46,828 bases of DNA from Candidatus Poribacteria bacterium (GTDB lineage Bacteria; Poribacteria; WGA-4E; WGA-3G). Positions within the stretch are counted from its first letter, which is position 1. Each line of letters opens with the position of its first letter. The position numbers were made by a program, and so were the translations under genes. This document shows, piece after piece, positions 23,669 through 31,443 of the stretch. The notes under the pieces were generated by a model. That model had not been told where the DNA came from, did not search any database, and saw only the letters and a program-made list of their open reading frames with translations. Location of the stretch: contig JAJDTM010000001.1 of assembly GCA_022827185.1 (NCBI GenBank), forward strand, positions 1 through 46,828, read 5' to 3'.

Positions 23669-26600
23669 CTATTTATCAAGCGTAAAACGTAGCACCCCAC
23701 TACTGGAAGTCCCGACATAAAGCGTATTGCCATCAACAGCAAATGAAAGCACAGAATCCGGGATTTCAGGTGTAACCTGTTTCCACGTGTTTGAACCTTC
23801 TCTCAACTGATACACATATTGCCCAGTTGTGCCGTACACCGTCGTTCCCTCTGCCCCAAGCCTTTCCATGACAAGTTGTCTGCCTTCAGCATCGGTTACC
23901 GCCTGCCAGCGGGTACCATCGCTTGAATAGGCAACCCCTTTATCGGTCGCCACATAAACGGTTGATCCGGCAAAGGCGATTGCTTTAAAATCGGAAAAAG
24001 AAAACGGAATATCTGTGGTGACATCGTTCCAAGTCTCTCCCCCGTCAAACGATTGCGCAAGATGTCCATCCCGTTTCCCAACGTAAACGGTTTTACCTGA
24101 CACAGCAATCTTGAAACCCATGGAATCAAGGGGCATAGACTTCATAGACGTAGAAGCCTCAGCAGAATAGTCCACAGGAAAAGCAAGTTCAGTTTCATCT
24201 ACTAACCCAGTGTCGTGCCATTCAGCCATACCGGGTTCCCATCTGAAAAGCTTCTGTCTGTATTCGACATAGTACGTCTCACTGCTAACGGCAAAATTTC
24301 CAAAAAATGATAGCATACCAGCTACGGCTTGCTTCTTCATAACCTCATTGAGTGTCTCATTTAACTGCTCAAAATCGGTATTTTCAGGGTTTGGTTGTAC
24401 CGCCGCTTTGAAGGCTCTGTTTATTTCTCTGTCCATCTGCTTCATATTCTGCGGATTGACTTGCTGAAAAGCAGGCATCCCGGGAATAAACTTTAAGCTG
24501 TTGTCTTCGGTAGATAGGCGACGTAGTGGTGAGGGGGCATTCATACTGTTTCCCATCTTGATATACATGTTATCGTCAAATGCAGCGATAAGGACACGGG
24601 GGTTAATATCTTTGGGAAGCAGGGACCACGATTCACCACCGTCTGTCGAGGTGACATACCTATTAGTCACTGAATTTGCGTAAAGTCTATCCTTAGCGGC
24701 GATTAGCGTCATAACAGGTGTGCCAACGAACCCTGTATTAAACGGATGCCAAGATTCACCGCCATCGGTTGTGCGCAGAATCCCGGACGGTACGCCTTTG
24801 TAGAAGATGTTTGTATCGGCGATCAGTAACGGCACAGCGATCTCGGAACCCGACCTACTCTCTAAGGTCGTCCAGGTTTCCCCGGTATTCATGGAGTAGA
24901 AAAGTTGTCCTTTTGCCTCTGTCACCATAACCCCGGCACCTGTTGCAAATATTTTGACGCTCGGAAGGTTATCTGCCCCCAGTGTTGGGAAAACCGACCA
25001 TTCTTCCTCCCGCTGCGTGTCAATCTCGCGCGTCTGTCTTTCCCATGGATCTATCGGATGCCACGACTCACCCTGATCCGTTGAGCGATAAAGTGACCAC
25101 CACGGATTGCCTGTCATCTTCGATCTAATGTCTGCAACCATTTGATGATTTACAAATTCCGCGCCAGCTGCAACATAGAGGCGATGCTCCGCTGCTGCTA
25201 AGGCGTGGATCACAGGTTTTTCCCCGTACCTATCTGTCGGATCTACTGGTAATAGTTCCCACCGCTCAGCGTTGAGACGATAGAGTCCCCTATCAGTGCC
25301 AGCAAATACGATGTTTCCAACAGCAACGAGGGCACTGATCTTCTCTGCCTCCATACCATCTTTCAGAGCCACCCACGATGTCCTACCATTTTTGGCGTAG
25401 TAAACACCATCAGCAAGCGCGAGGTAAAATCCTGCGTCAGTTATCACAAATCCTCTGGAAATTCCTGTTGGATGGCTCCCTAACGCATTCCAGGTCTCCC
25501 CGTTATCTTCGGATTCCAATACTTCGGTATCGGTGGCGAGATAGAGCTTATCACCGTGTTCTGCCATCTGTACCGCGCCCCCTATCCAATCTTGAAAGGT
25601 CTGTGAACCGACGCTTCTCGCGTTAACGCGTCGCCATGTACGTCCATCATCTCCGAGTTTATAAAGAGCTGTTGAGGTCCCTGCGTAAATATCACCGAAA
25701 TTTGTCGTGAAGAAGTTATTGACCAAACCGCCTTCCGGTCCTTTGGTCTGTGTCCACTGCTGTTTCGGGGTTGAAACTTCCACTTCATCAACCGCAGCAG
25801 CAGCGAAGAGTTGTGCATCAGGTTGCTGACCTGCCCCCGGACTTTTACCCGGCGTAGCAGCACTGCCCACCTGATTCCGCACGGCGGGTTTCGCTGGAGA
25901 ATCATAAACAAAAAGTGCCTCAATAATCTCAACTGTCGGTTCCGAGGTGGCGTTTAAACTATACGGCTTCTGAAAACGCGAGAGGTATTGGGTGCCGACA
26001 CCCATCAGCAAAAAAATCAAAACCGCTGAAGCAGCAGAGAGTGCCCACGGCAATACCGGTTTATTCGCAGCAGGTGCAGCCGGAACAATACGCGAGACCT
26101 CGCGCATGATGTTCTCTGTTAAGTTCGTAGGCAGCTGGAAACTGCCGATATTTTGTCGGATCATGTCTTCTTCATTCTTCAAACGGTTACGCGCGCGCCT
26201 GAGACGGCTCTTGACAGTATTCGGGGACACACCCAGAAAATCACCTATTCCTTTGATTGTCATCTCACCGAGGTAAAAAAGCGTGATTACTGTCCGTTCA
26301 CTTTCCGGTAACTTTTGGAGCAATTTCTTGACGACTTCGCGGCGTGTCTCATCCGCTTCTGTCGCCTGTTTGTCTGCAACGTATCGAGAATATGACACGT
26401 GATCCACCTCACTTGCATCAATATTATCTATGGATTCGATCGGCATAGCGTTTTTCTGACGCCAGTCATAACACAAGCGTGCCGCAATCACATAAAGCCA
26501 GCCAGCGAACGAATTGTAGTTTTTCAAGTCACCGAGCTTCTGGTATGCCTTAAGAAATGTATCTTGTGTAATCTCTTGCGCGATGTGAAAATCACCAATT

Positions 26601-26713
26601 TTCCGCCACACCAGCGCGTGAACCGGTTTCTGGTATTTGTTGACCAAAGAAGAGAACGCATCCTGGTCACCTTGTAAGCTGCGTTGAATGAGTTCAGCAT
26701 CGTTCGGGGTCAT
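23669..26713 (-). CDS. ECF sigma factor fused to a membrane segment and a BNR/Ycf48-like propeller
   Basis: 1014 aa from ATG at 26713. An ATG 9 bp upstream leaves only 1 bp after GGAGG, so the second is preferred. Residues about 20-88 are sigma region 2 (F-S-S-L-V-N-K-Y-Q; E-I-T-Q-D-T-F-L-K-A-Y; S-F-A-G-W-L-Y-V-I-A), residues 130-180 region 4 with the helix-turn-helix (M-T-I-K-G-I-G-D-F-L-G-V-S-P-N-T-V-K-S-R-L). A hydrophobic segment follows at about 221-245, then an Ala/Pro linker. From about residue 310 there are repeated S-x-D-x-G-x-x-W units (D-N-G-E-T-W, D-G-G-E-S-W, D-Q-G-E-S-W) typical of BNR repeats. So a DNA-binding factor is tethered to the membrane with its own extracytoplasmic domain. 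No separate anti-sigma gene is adjacent. It lies directly upstream of the WD40 array. Confidence 0.85.
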   Translation of the reverse strand: MTPNDAELIQRSLQGDQDAFSSLVNKYQKPVHALVWRKIGDFHIAQEITQDTFLKAYQKLGDLKNYNSFAGWLYVIAARLCYDWRQKNAMPIESIDNIDASEVDHVSYSRYVADKQATEADETRREVVKKLLQKLPESERTVITLFYLGEMTIKGIGDFLGVSPNTVKSRLRRARNRLKNEEDMIRQNIGSFQLPTNLTENIMREVSRIVPAAPAANKPVLPWALSAASAVLIFLLMGVGTQYLSRFQKPYSLNATSEPTVEIIEALFVYDSPAKPAVRNQVGSAATPGKSPGAGQQPDAQLFAAAAVDEVEVSTPKQQWTQTKGPEGGLVNNFFTTNFGDIYAGTSTALYKLGDDGRTWRRVNARSVGSQTFQDWIGGAVQMAEHGDKLYLATDTEVLESEDNGETWNALGSHPTGISRGFVITDAGFYLALADGVYYAKNGRTSWVALKDGMEAEKISALVAVGNIVFAGTDRGLYRLNAERWELLPVDPTDRYGEKPVIHALAAAEHRLYVAAGAEFVNHQMVADIRSKMTGNPWWSLYRSTDQGESWHPIDPWERQTREIDTQREEEWSVFPTLGADNLPSVKIFATGAGVMVTEAKGQLFYSMNTGETWTTLESRSGSEIAVPLLIADTNIFYKGVPSGILRTTDGGESWHPFNTGFVGTPVMTLIAAKDRLYANSVTNRYVTSTDGGESWSLLPKDINPRVLIAAFDDNMYIKMGNSMNAPSPLRRLSTEDNSLKFIPGMPAFQQVNPQNMKQMDREINRAFKAAVQPNPENTDFEQLNETLNEVMKKQAVAGMLSFFGNFAVSSETYYVEYRQKLFRWEPGMAEWHDTGLVDETELAFPVDYSAEASTSMKSMPLDSMGFKIAVSGKTVYVGKRDGHLAQSFDGGETWNDVTTDIPFSFSDFKAIAFAGSTVYVATDKGVAYSSDGTRWQAVTDAEGRQLVMERLGAEGTTVYGTTGQYVYQLREGSNTWKQVTPEIPDSVLSFAVDGNTLYVGTSSSGVLRFTLDK

Positions 26714-26816
26714 CTTAAGCATTCCTCCGGATTTTCCGCTTTTAACTTAAGTGACTGATTTGAAGTATCGAAAAGTTGCATTATTTAACGATATGTTTAG
26801 AAAAAGCGTTTATGAG

Positions 26817-26846
26817 AATAAAAAAGGCGCGCTCGGAAAGCGCGCC
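26817..26846 (-). terminator. Rho-independent terminator
   Basis: GGCGCGCT (26826-26833) and AGCGCGCC (26839-26846) form a GC-rich 8-bp stem with a 5-nt loop. On the minus strand the stem is followed by a run of six T. It is placed about 50 bp after the stop of the secreted-protein gene at 26894 and ends that transcript before the sigma-factor gene. Confidence 0.75.
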
Positions 26847-26872
26847 CATAGAAGATTCAATTCCTGTACTTA

Positions 26873-26883
26873 GAACTTACGCA
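26873..26883. repeat. Solo MITE end
   Basis: GAACTTACGCA is identical to the left end of the 1141-1256 element. It lies between the terminator and the stop codon of the 26894 gene. No matching right end is found nearby. Confidence 0.4.
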
Positions 26884-26893
26884 GTAATTGAAA

Positions 26894-27478
26894 CTAATCG
26901 GTCTTAATGTCGCCCCAGGTTGTGGTTAGATTCCCAACTGGGCTTACCGGCAGCTGCCCTTCTTCAAGGAAGATCGTCCACATGATAACCGGATCTCCAA
27001 TAACCTCGTCGATGCCGAGCAATTCGACTTCTCCTTCTGGATACGGTTCATTGGATTTGTAGATAAAATACTCCACGGGTGGATGTGGCGCATCAAGGAC
27101 CAGCGTTTTTTCAGTATCCGTGTATCCCTTTGTAAACCAACCTTTCGGTTCTTGTCCACGGTCTTCCGGACGTTTATGTCGACTATCCCATGCTTGATAG
27201 ACATAAGCCGGCCGGTCGATTTCAAACGTGAGCCGATAGTCCTGTCCACCGGGGCAGTCCGCTGAAGTGGAGACTTGTGTTAATCCAAGAAAGTCTTTCG
27301 GGATATTTGTAATCGTGTAGTCCCTATCGTGGAAAAATTTCCCCTTTTCTTCCAACTCAGTGGCTTGGTAGGCACCATTCTTATTGTCTTCTATATTGGT
27401 AACTTCCACCTTCTCAGCGAAGGCAATTAACGAAGCAATAAGGAACAGTGTAGCTATACAAACATAAATCAGTCTCAT
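26894..27478 (-). CDS. Secreted beta-rich protein with a C-terminal LTTTWG tag
   Basis: 194 aa. The start at 27478 follows AGGAGG by about 7 bp and opens a clear signal peptide (L-I-A-F-A-E). The mature part has Y-R-L-T-F-E-I-D-R-P-A-Y-V-Y-Q-A-W-D-S-R followed by a later W-F-T-K-G-Y, a strand pattern I associate with beta-sandwich modules in secreted hydrolases of planctomycete-type bacteria; this is an impression, not a match. One Cys is present in the mature part. The protein ends G-N-L-T-T-T-W-G-D-I-K-T-D, the tag seen at 9053 and 10005. It diverges from the Dabb gene and is followed by a terminator. Confidence 0.75.
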   Translation of the reverse strand: MRLIYVCIATLFLIASLIAFAEKVEVTNIEDNKNGAYQATELEEKGKFFHDRDYTITNIPKDFLGLTQVSTSADCPGGQDYRLTFEIDRPAYVYQAWDSRHKRPEDRGQEPKGWFTKGYTDTEKTLVLDAPHPPVEYFIYKSNEPYPEGEVELLGIDEVIGDPVIMWTIFLEEGQLPVSPVGNLTTTWGDIKTD

Positions 27479-27616
27479 TTTGACCCTCCTTTGTGGTCGC
27501 TTTTCAAACGCTACAGAAAACTTGAAAAAAAACACAATTTGTGTGATACTAATGATTATACAACACTTTTCTCTAATTTACCACAGCGAATTTTTCTATA
27601 GAAGAAGGAAATCATA

Positions 27617-27937
27617 ATGGTTGAACACATCGTCCTACTCAAATTGAAATCGGAGGTTACCGACGCACAACTCGAAACCTTGTACGATGCCCTTTTGGGA
27701 ATGGCTGACGAGATTCCCGGTATTGAATCTATAACTGCTGGGACGAATAACAGTCCTGAAGGCAAAAGTCAAGGATACGCGTACGGTTTTATTGTCCGTT
27801 TCACAGACGAAGCGGCACGCGATGCCTATCTACCACACCCGTTCCACCGTCAGGTGGCAGGTGAACACATCCGGCCACTCGTTGAGGATGTCCTTGTTTT
27901 CGATTACTCCGCACCTACCAACACCCAAAGTATGTAG
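27617..27937 (+). CDS. Dabb-domain (stress-responsive alpha/beta-barrel) protein
   Basis: 106 aa; GAAGGA lies about 9 bp before ATG. The protein opens M-V-E-H-I-V-L-L-K-L-K, the typical first strand of Dabb proteins, with G-M-A-D-E-I-P-G-I-E-S-I-T-A-G in the middle and H-P-F-H-R-Q-V-A-G-E-H-I-R-P near the end, which is the family's H-P-x-H..F pattern. Dabb proteins are dimeric ferredoxin-like folds; some are enzymes, most unassigned. It is cytoplasmic. It precedes the sulfatase-like gene in the same direction. Confidence 0.85.
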   Translation: MVEHIVLLKLKSEVTDAQLETLYDALLGMADEIPGIESITAGTNNSPEGKSQGYAYGFIVRFTDEAARDAYLPHPFHRQVAGEHIRPLVEDVLVFDYSAPTNTQSM

Positions 27938-27953
27938 CTTGGAACATTGTCCC

Positions 27954-27973
27954 GCAAGCCTCTATAGGCTTGC
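27954..27973 (+). repeat. Intergenic hairpin after the Dabb gene
   Basis: GCAAGCC-TCTATA-GGCTTGC is a 7-bp perfect stem, 17 bp after the Dabb stop. No T-run follows, so it is not a standard terminator; it may stabilise or process the transcript. Confidence 0.35.
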
Positions 27974-28026
27974 ACCAGGAAAGCGGATATACGAAAAAAA
28001 CTAATTAACCAGAACTTACCTAACCG

Positions 28027-28048
28027 AACCGCAAGGAAAATTAAAAAA
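28027..28048 (+). promoter_or_regulatory. Leader shared with the 35486 gene, including the ribosome site
   Basis: The 25 bases ending in the ATG of this gene (AACCGCAAGG, then AAAATTAAAAAA and ATG) are identical to those before the ATG at 35486. AAGGA is about 12 bp from ATG and the spacer is almost all A/T. A CTTACC precedes both copies. The identity extends only up to the start codon, so it is a shared translation leader or a small repeat that delivers one. Confidence 0.5.
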
Positions 28049-29437
28049 ATGAGTTGGAATATAGTTGTTGTTGTTTCAGATACCCTACGAACCGCATATT
28101 TGAGTCCTTACGGCAACGATTGGGTTCAGACACCGAATTTAGCACGGTTTGCCGAACAGAGCGTCAGGTTTACAAATGCCCACCCAGAATGTTTACCGAC
28201 AATACCGACGCGCCGCACACTACATACCGGTAGACGCGCCTATCCGTTTAGTACATATACCCCAGTGCCGTGGGACAACGTCTATACCCCCGGTTGGCAG
28301 CCGATGTCTTCCGATGAACCCGCAATCGCCGAATCGCTCGTCCGCAATGGGTATCACACCGGATTCTTCGCCGATGTACCCCACTATTTCGTGCCGGGGA
28401 TGAACTTCACACGCGGGTTCCGACAGTGGCAGTTTGTTCGCGGACAAGCCGAAGACAGATACCGCGGCGGCGCGCATGCCGATCCTGCACTGATCTCTCG
28501 CTATCGCGGGAATCCAGAGCGTATCCGCGCCCATATTGTGAACGTCCAACCCGAACGTCCAGAGGAGACGTGGCCCACTGCGCGACTGTTCCGCTCCGCC
28601 ATTGAATTCGTTGAACACAACCACCAAAACACACCCTTTTATCTCTATGTCGATGGCTTCACACCGCACGAAACGTGGGAGGCTCCAATTCATTACTACG
28701 ACCTCTACGGTAGCCGAGAGGATCGGGAACCGATCTGTCTCAATCTGCCCTACGGTTCTCTCAAAGATGAGGAACTTGAAGCAAGACTGCCAAGCGTTAA
28801 AGCCAACTACGCAGGTCTGGTAACCCTCGTGGATACATGGTTCGGACGGTTAGTGGACACCATTGATCGCCTTGGATTACGCGAGAACACACTCATCATC
28901 TTCCTGGCAGACCACGGCACAAACTTCGCAGAAAATCCAGACAAAGCCACCGGAAAACCCGCTAACTTCATGTATCCAGGCACGATGGATATTCCTATGA
29001 TGGTAAGCCATCCGTCCGGTGTTAACGGCGGCACGACCTGCGACGAATTCGTCTATACGCTGGATGTACCTGCTACCGTCATGGCAGCAAGCCAAGTGGA
29101 GCCTGCTGGTGAGATTCAAGGACAGAGCCTGCTCCCGCTCGTTGAAGGCAAAGACGGTTTTGAATCGCGTGAATACCTGACGTGTCGTTATGTCAACTCT
29201 GTCTGGTATAAAGACGCGAAGAGTTGGTATTTCTCCAGCGTCGATTTTAATGACGGTATACGCCTGTTTGATCTTGAGGCAGATATTGACTGCCAGCACA
29301 ACATTGCTGACCAAGGCGCAGAGCGGATCGCACTTGCCCAAGAACGGATCTTAGCCGACGCAGGCGGACATCTGCCACATTATAAACGCCAAGGTAGAAC
29401 GGATGCTCTCGGCAGACCGCAGTTCGCTGAGGCGTAG
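28049..29437 (+). CDS. Sulfatase-superfamily enzyme with Thr at the nucleophile position
   Basis: 462 aa, cytoplasmic (no signal peptide). N-terminal V-V-V-S-D-T-L-R supplies the first metal-binding Asp; L-A-D-H-G near residue 290 supplies the second Asp-His pair; T-L-H-T-G-R follows the active-site motif. The formylglycine motif is normally C-x-P-x-R. Here the aligned residues are T51-I-P-T-R55, and the nearest Cys is three residues earlier (E-C-L-P-T). The enzyme therefore cannot carry formylglycine at the usual place and may act as a Thr-dependent phosphodiesterase or phosphatase of the alkaline-phosphatase superfamily. Substrate unknown. A HigB-type gene starts 13 bp after its stop. Confidence 0.8.
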   Translation: MSWNIVVVVSDTLRTAYLSPYGNDWVQTPNLARFAEQSVRFTNAHPECLPTIPTRRTLHTGRRAYPFSTYTPVPWDNVYTPGWQPMSSDEPAIAESLVRNGYHTGFFADVPHYFVPGMNFTRGFRQWQFVRGQAEDRYRGGAHADPALISRYRGNPERIRAHIVNVQPERPEETWPTARLFRSAIEFVEHNHQNTPFYLYVDGFTPHETWEAPIHYYDLYGSREDREPICLNLPYGSLKDEELEARLPSVKANYAGLVTLVDTWFGRLVDTIDRLGLRENTLIIFLADHGTNFAENPDKATGKPANFMYPGTMDIPMMVSHPSGVNGGTTCDEFVYTLDVPATVMAASQVEPAGEIQGQSLLPLVEGKDGFESREYLTCRYVNSVWYKDAKSWYFSSVDFNDGIRLFDLEADIDCQHNIADQGAERIALAQERILADAGGHLPHYKRQGRTDALGRPQFAEA

Positions 29438-29450
29438 TCTTAGGAAAGAG

Positions 29451-29738
29451 ATGCACGTTATTAGCAAGAAGGCACTGCGCGAATTCTGGGAACGATACCC
29501 TGACAGCCAAATGCCACTTAGACGTTGGTTTAAGCTCATTACCAAAAACTCGTTCGGCAATTTTACCGAATTGCGCGCAGTATTTCCAAGCGCAGATCTT
29601 GTAGACGATTTAATTGTTTTTAATTTCGGTGGCAACAAATATAGACTGATTACTGCCATCCATTTCAATCGTGGTAAAGTTTACATTCGTCGTGTGCTAA
29701 CGCATGAAGAATATGACAGAGGAGGATGGAAAACATGA
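29451..29738 (+). CDS. higB: HigB-type toxin (mRNA interferase)
   Basis: 95 aa from the ATG at 29451 (AGGAAAGAG just upstream). The segment H-V-I-S-K-K-A-L-R-E-F-W-E-R-Y-P-D, then L-R-R-W-F-K-L, F-N-F-G-G-N-K-Y-R-L-I and V-Y-I-R-R-V-L-T-H-E-E-Y-D is the standard layout of HigB-family toxins, which cleave mRNA at the ribosome. Full length for the family. The stop overlaps the antitoxin start by four bases (ATGA). Toxin-first order is normal for HigBA. Confidence 0.85.
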   Translation: MHVISKKALREFWERYPDSQMPLRRWFKLITKNSFGNFTELRAVFPSADLVDDLIVFNFGGNKYRLITAIHFNRGKVYIRRVLTHEEYDRGGWKT

Positions 29739-30133
29739 GTGTTATTTCAGAAGATATTCAGACACACTGGAGTGCCGTTCAACCTCTCTTTTCAATTCGC
29801 GACGAGAAAGAATATGATAAAGCTATTGCAACTTTAAACGCGTTGATTGATGAAGTAGGAACCAACGAGCAACACCCACTTTATGAACTTCTTGATACGC
29901 TGGGGACAGTCATACATGTTTATGAAGAGAAACATCATCCAATCCCTGAATGTAGTGGTGTTGAAGTGCTTAGGCTGTTGATGGAAGAACATCAGCTTGA
30001 ACCGTCAGATCTGACAGAGCTCGGTCCGCCCAGCGTCGTCTTGGAAATTCTTAACGGTGATCGGGATTTGACGGTCGCACACATTCACGCTTTAGCAGAA
30101 ACGTTTCAGGTTTCACCTGCGGTGTTTGTATGA
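29735..30133 (+). CDS. higA: HigA-type antitoxin with helix-turn-helix
   Basis: 132 aa from the ATG at 29735, chosen because GGAGG is 9 bp upstream; an ATG at 29726 abuts that site. The N-terminal half is helical (toxin-binding). The C-terminal half, L-G-P-P-S-V-V-L-E-I-L-N-G-D-R-D-L-T-V-A-H-I-H-A-L-A-E, is an Xre-like DNA-binding region that normally represses the operon. Translation is coupled to the toxin through an ATGA overlap. Confidence 0.85.
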   Translation: MSVISEDIQTHWSAVQPLFSIRDEKEYDKAIATLNALIDEVGTNEQHPLYELLDTLGTVIHVYEEKHHPIPECSGVEVLRLLMEEHQLEPSDLTELGPPSVVLEILNGDRDLTVAHIHALAETFQVSPAVFV

Positions 30134-30152
30134 ATGCTAAGGAGTTTAGGTT

Positions 30153-31391
30153 ATGACACGCTCATGTTTCAATAGATTCTATATTGAGATTTTCGTTGGC
30201 GTTGTTATGCTTAGTCTTGTAGCCCCTTGGGTTGGCGTTACACAGAACGGTAAATCAAGTCTTTCTGGTCGGGTTGTAGATACGGATGGAAATCCGGTTG
30301 CTAAACTCAGTCTTGCTGTTAAACCGGTCGAAATTAACATGGGAAAAGAGATAGGATCGCTCGCACCGCTCAAATCCTGGCCACGCGCAGTAACGGATGC
30401 AGAAGGGCGTTTCTCTATCGCTAACATCGATCCGGTCTCATCAAGGTTGGTGATGTTTCCTGAACACGGTTCGCGTTTTGAGATTGTATCCGTTCAAATC
30501 GGGGACTTGATCTTCAATTATGCGAAAATAGATGGTACCGGTTTTCCGACCTGGTTAGGTCAGTTGACTTTTGCAATTGAACCGAACATGTCCCTTGAAG
30601 ATATAGTGGTCAAAGTAAAACCACCCGATATGCGACTTCGGGGACGTGTGCTCTTAAGGGACAGAACGCCGCTTGCCAACGCGGAGATTGATCTTACGAT
30701 TCGACGGCGACGACGGAGTCATGAGGGTTTTTTCCTTTTTCCGCGCAGCAGGAGTGCCAGTGGTGGACATACAAGATACTTTGTTAGTACTGATGCCCAG
30801 GGCTACTTTGTCACATATCAACTAAAGGGAACTTCAGAATATTCAGTGGTGGTCAGATATAAAGGGGCATCCGCGAAGTCAAGATGGGTCCGTCTTGAGG
30901 AAGGAGAGCGGTACGATAAATTCGTCTTGCGACTCAACGACTTGGCGGAACACCGTGAGAACCAAAGCAAAAGGGAGAAGGCGCGACAGGCGGTATGGAT
31001 GGTGAACCCGCAAAATGACCACGCTTACAAAAGAATTACGTGCAACAGTTGGGAAGCCGCAAAAGCCGAAGCAGAAGCCGAAGGTGCCTATCTTGTTACG
31101 ATCAACGACGCAGCGGAGCAGAAATGGCTGGAGGCACTTTACCCAGAGAAAGCGTTCTTTTGGATTGGGCTGCGTGTTCCAGAAGAAGGCGCAGCATGGC
31201 AGTGGGACAGCGGGGAACCGTTGACTTACGCTAATTGGGGCACCGTGGGCAGACCTAATAGTACAACTAAGGGTGAAGGAAAAGTTCCGGTCGCTCTAAT
31301 TTTTGCCTCAAAGAGATGGATGGCAATTGACTCCGAAAGTCGATTACGCCCCGCGGTTAAACACGCAATTCTTGAAAAGGACCGTTACTAA
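30153..31391 (+). CDS. Secreted protein with carboxypeptidase-regulatory-like and C-type-lectin domains (type A)
   Basis: 412 aa; AAGGAG is about 8 bp before ATG. Signal peptide or membrane anchor at residues 12-28. Residues 35-110 hold S-L-S-G-R-V-V-D-T-D-G-N-P-V-A and V-T-D-A-E-G-R-F-S-I, the typical CarboxypepD_reg repeat; a second such module is at 155-250. Residues 285-400 form a C-type-lectin-like domain: A-Y-L-V-T-I-N-D-A-A-E-Q-K-W-L, F-F-W-I-G-L, W-Q-W-D-S-G-E-P-L-T-Y-A-N-W. The calcium-site EPN/QPD is E-P-L, so canonical sugar binding is doubtful. Ends V-K-H-A-I-L-E-K. First of four related genes. Confidence 0.8.
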   Translation: MTRSCFNRFYIEIFVGVVMLSLVAPWVGVTQNGKSSLSGRVVDTDGNPVAKLSLAVKPVEINMGKEIGSLAPLKSWPRAVTDAEGRFSIANIDPVSSRLVMFPEHGSRFEIVSVQIGDLIFNYAKIDGTGFPTWLGQLTFAIEPNMSLEDIVVKVKPPDMRLRGRVLLRDRTPLANAEIDLTIRRRRRSHEGFFLFPRSRSASGGHTRYFVSTDAQGYFVTYQLKGTSEYSVVVRYKGASAKSRWVRLEEGERYDKFVLRLNDLAEHRENQSKREKARQAVWMVNPQNDHAYKRITCNSWEAAKAEAEAEGAYLVTINDAAEQKWLEALYPEKAFFWIGLRVPEEGAAWQWDSGEPLTYANWGTVGRPNSTTKGEGKVPVALIFASKRWMAIDSESRLRPAVKHAILEKDRY

Positions 31392-31443
31392 TCACCCTAT
31401 CAGCAGAAAAATCAGTCCTATATGCTATAAAGGGATATTCGTT

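Noticed and set aside
27954..27973. Rho-independent terminator after the Dabb gene
   Set aside because: A good hairpin but followed by ACCAGG rather than T residues, so listed only as a hairpin.
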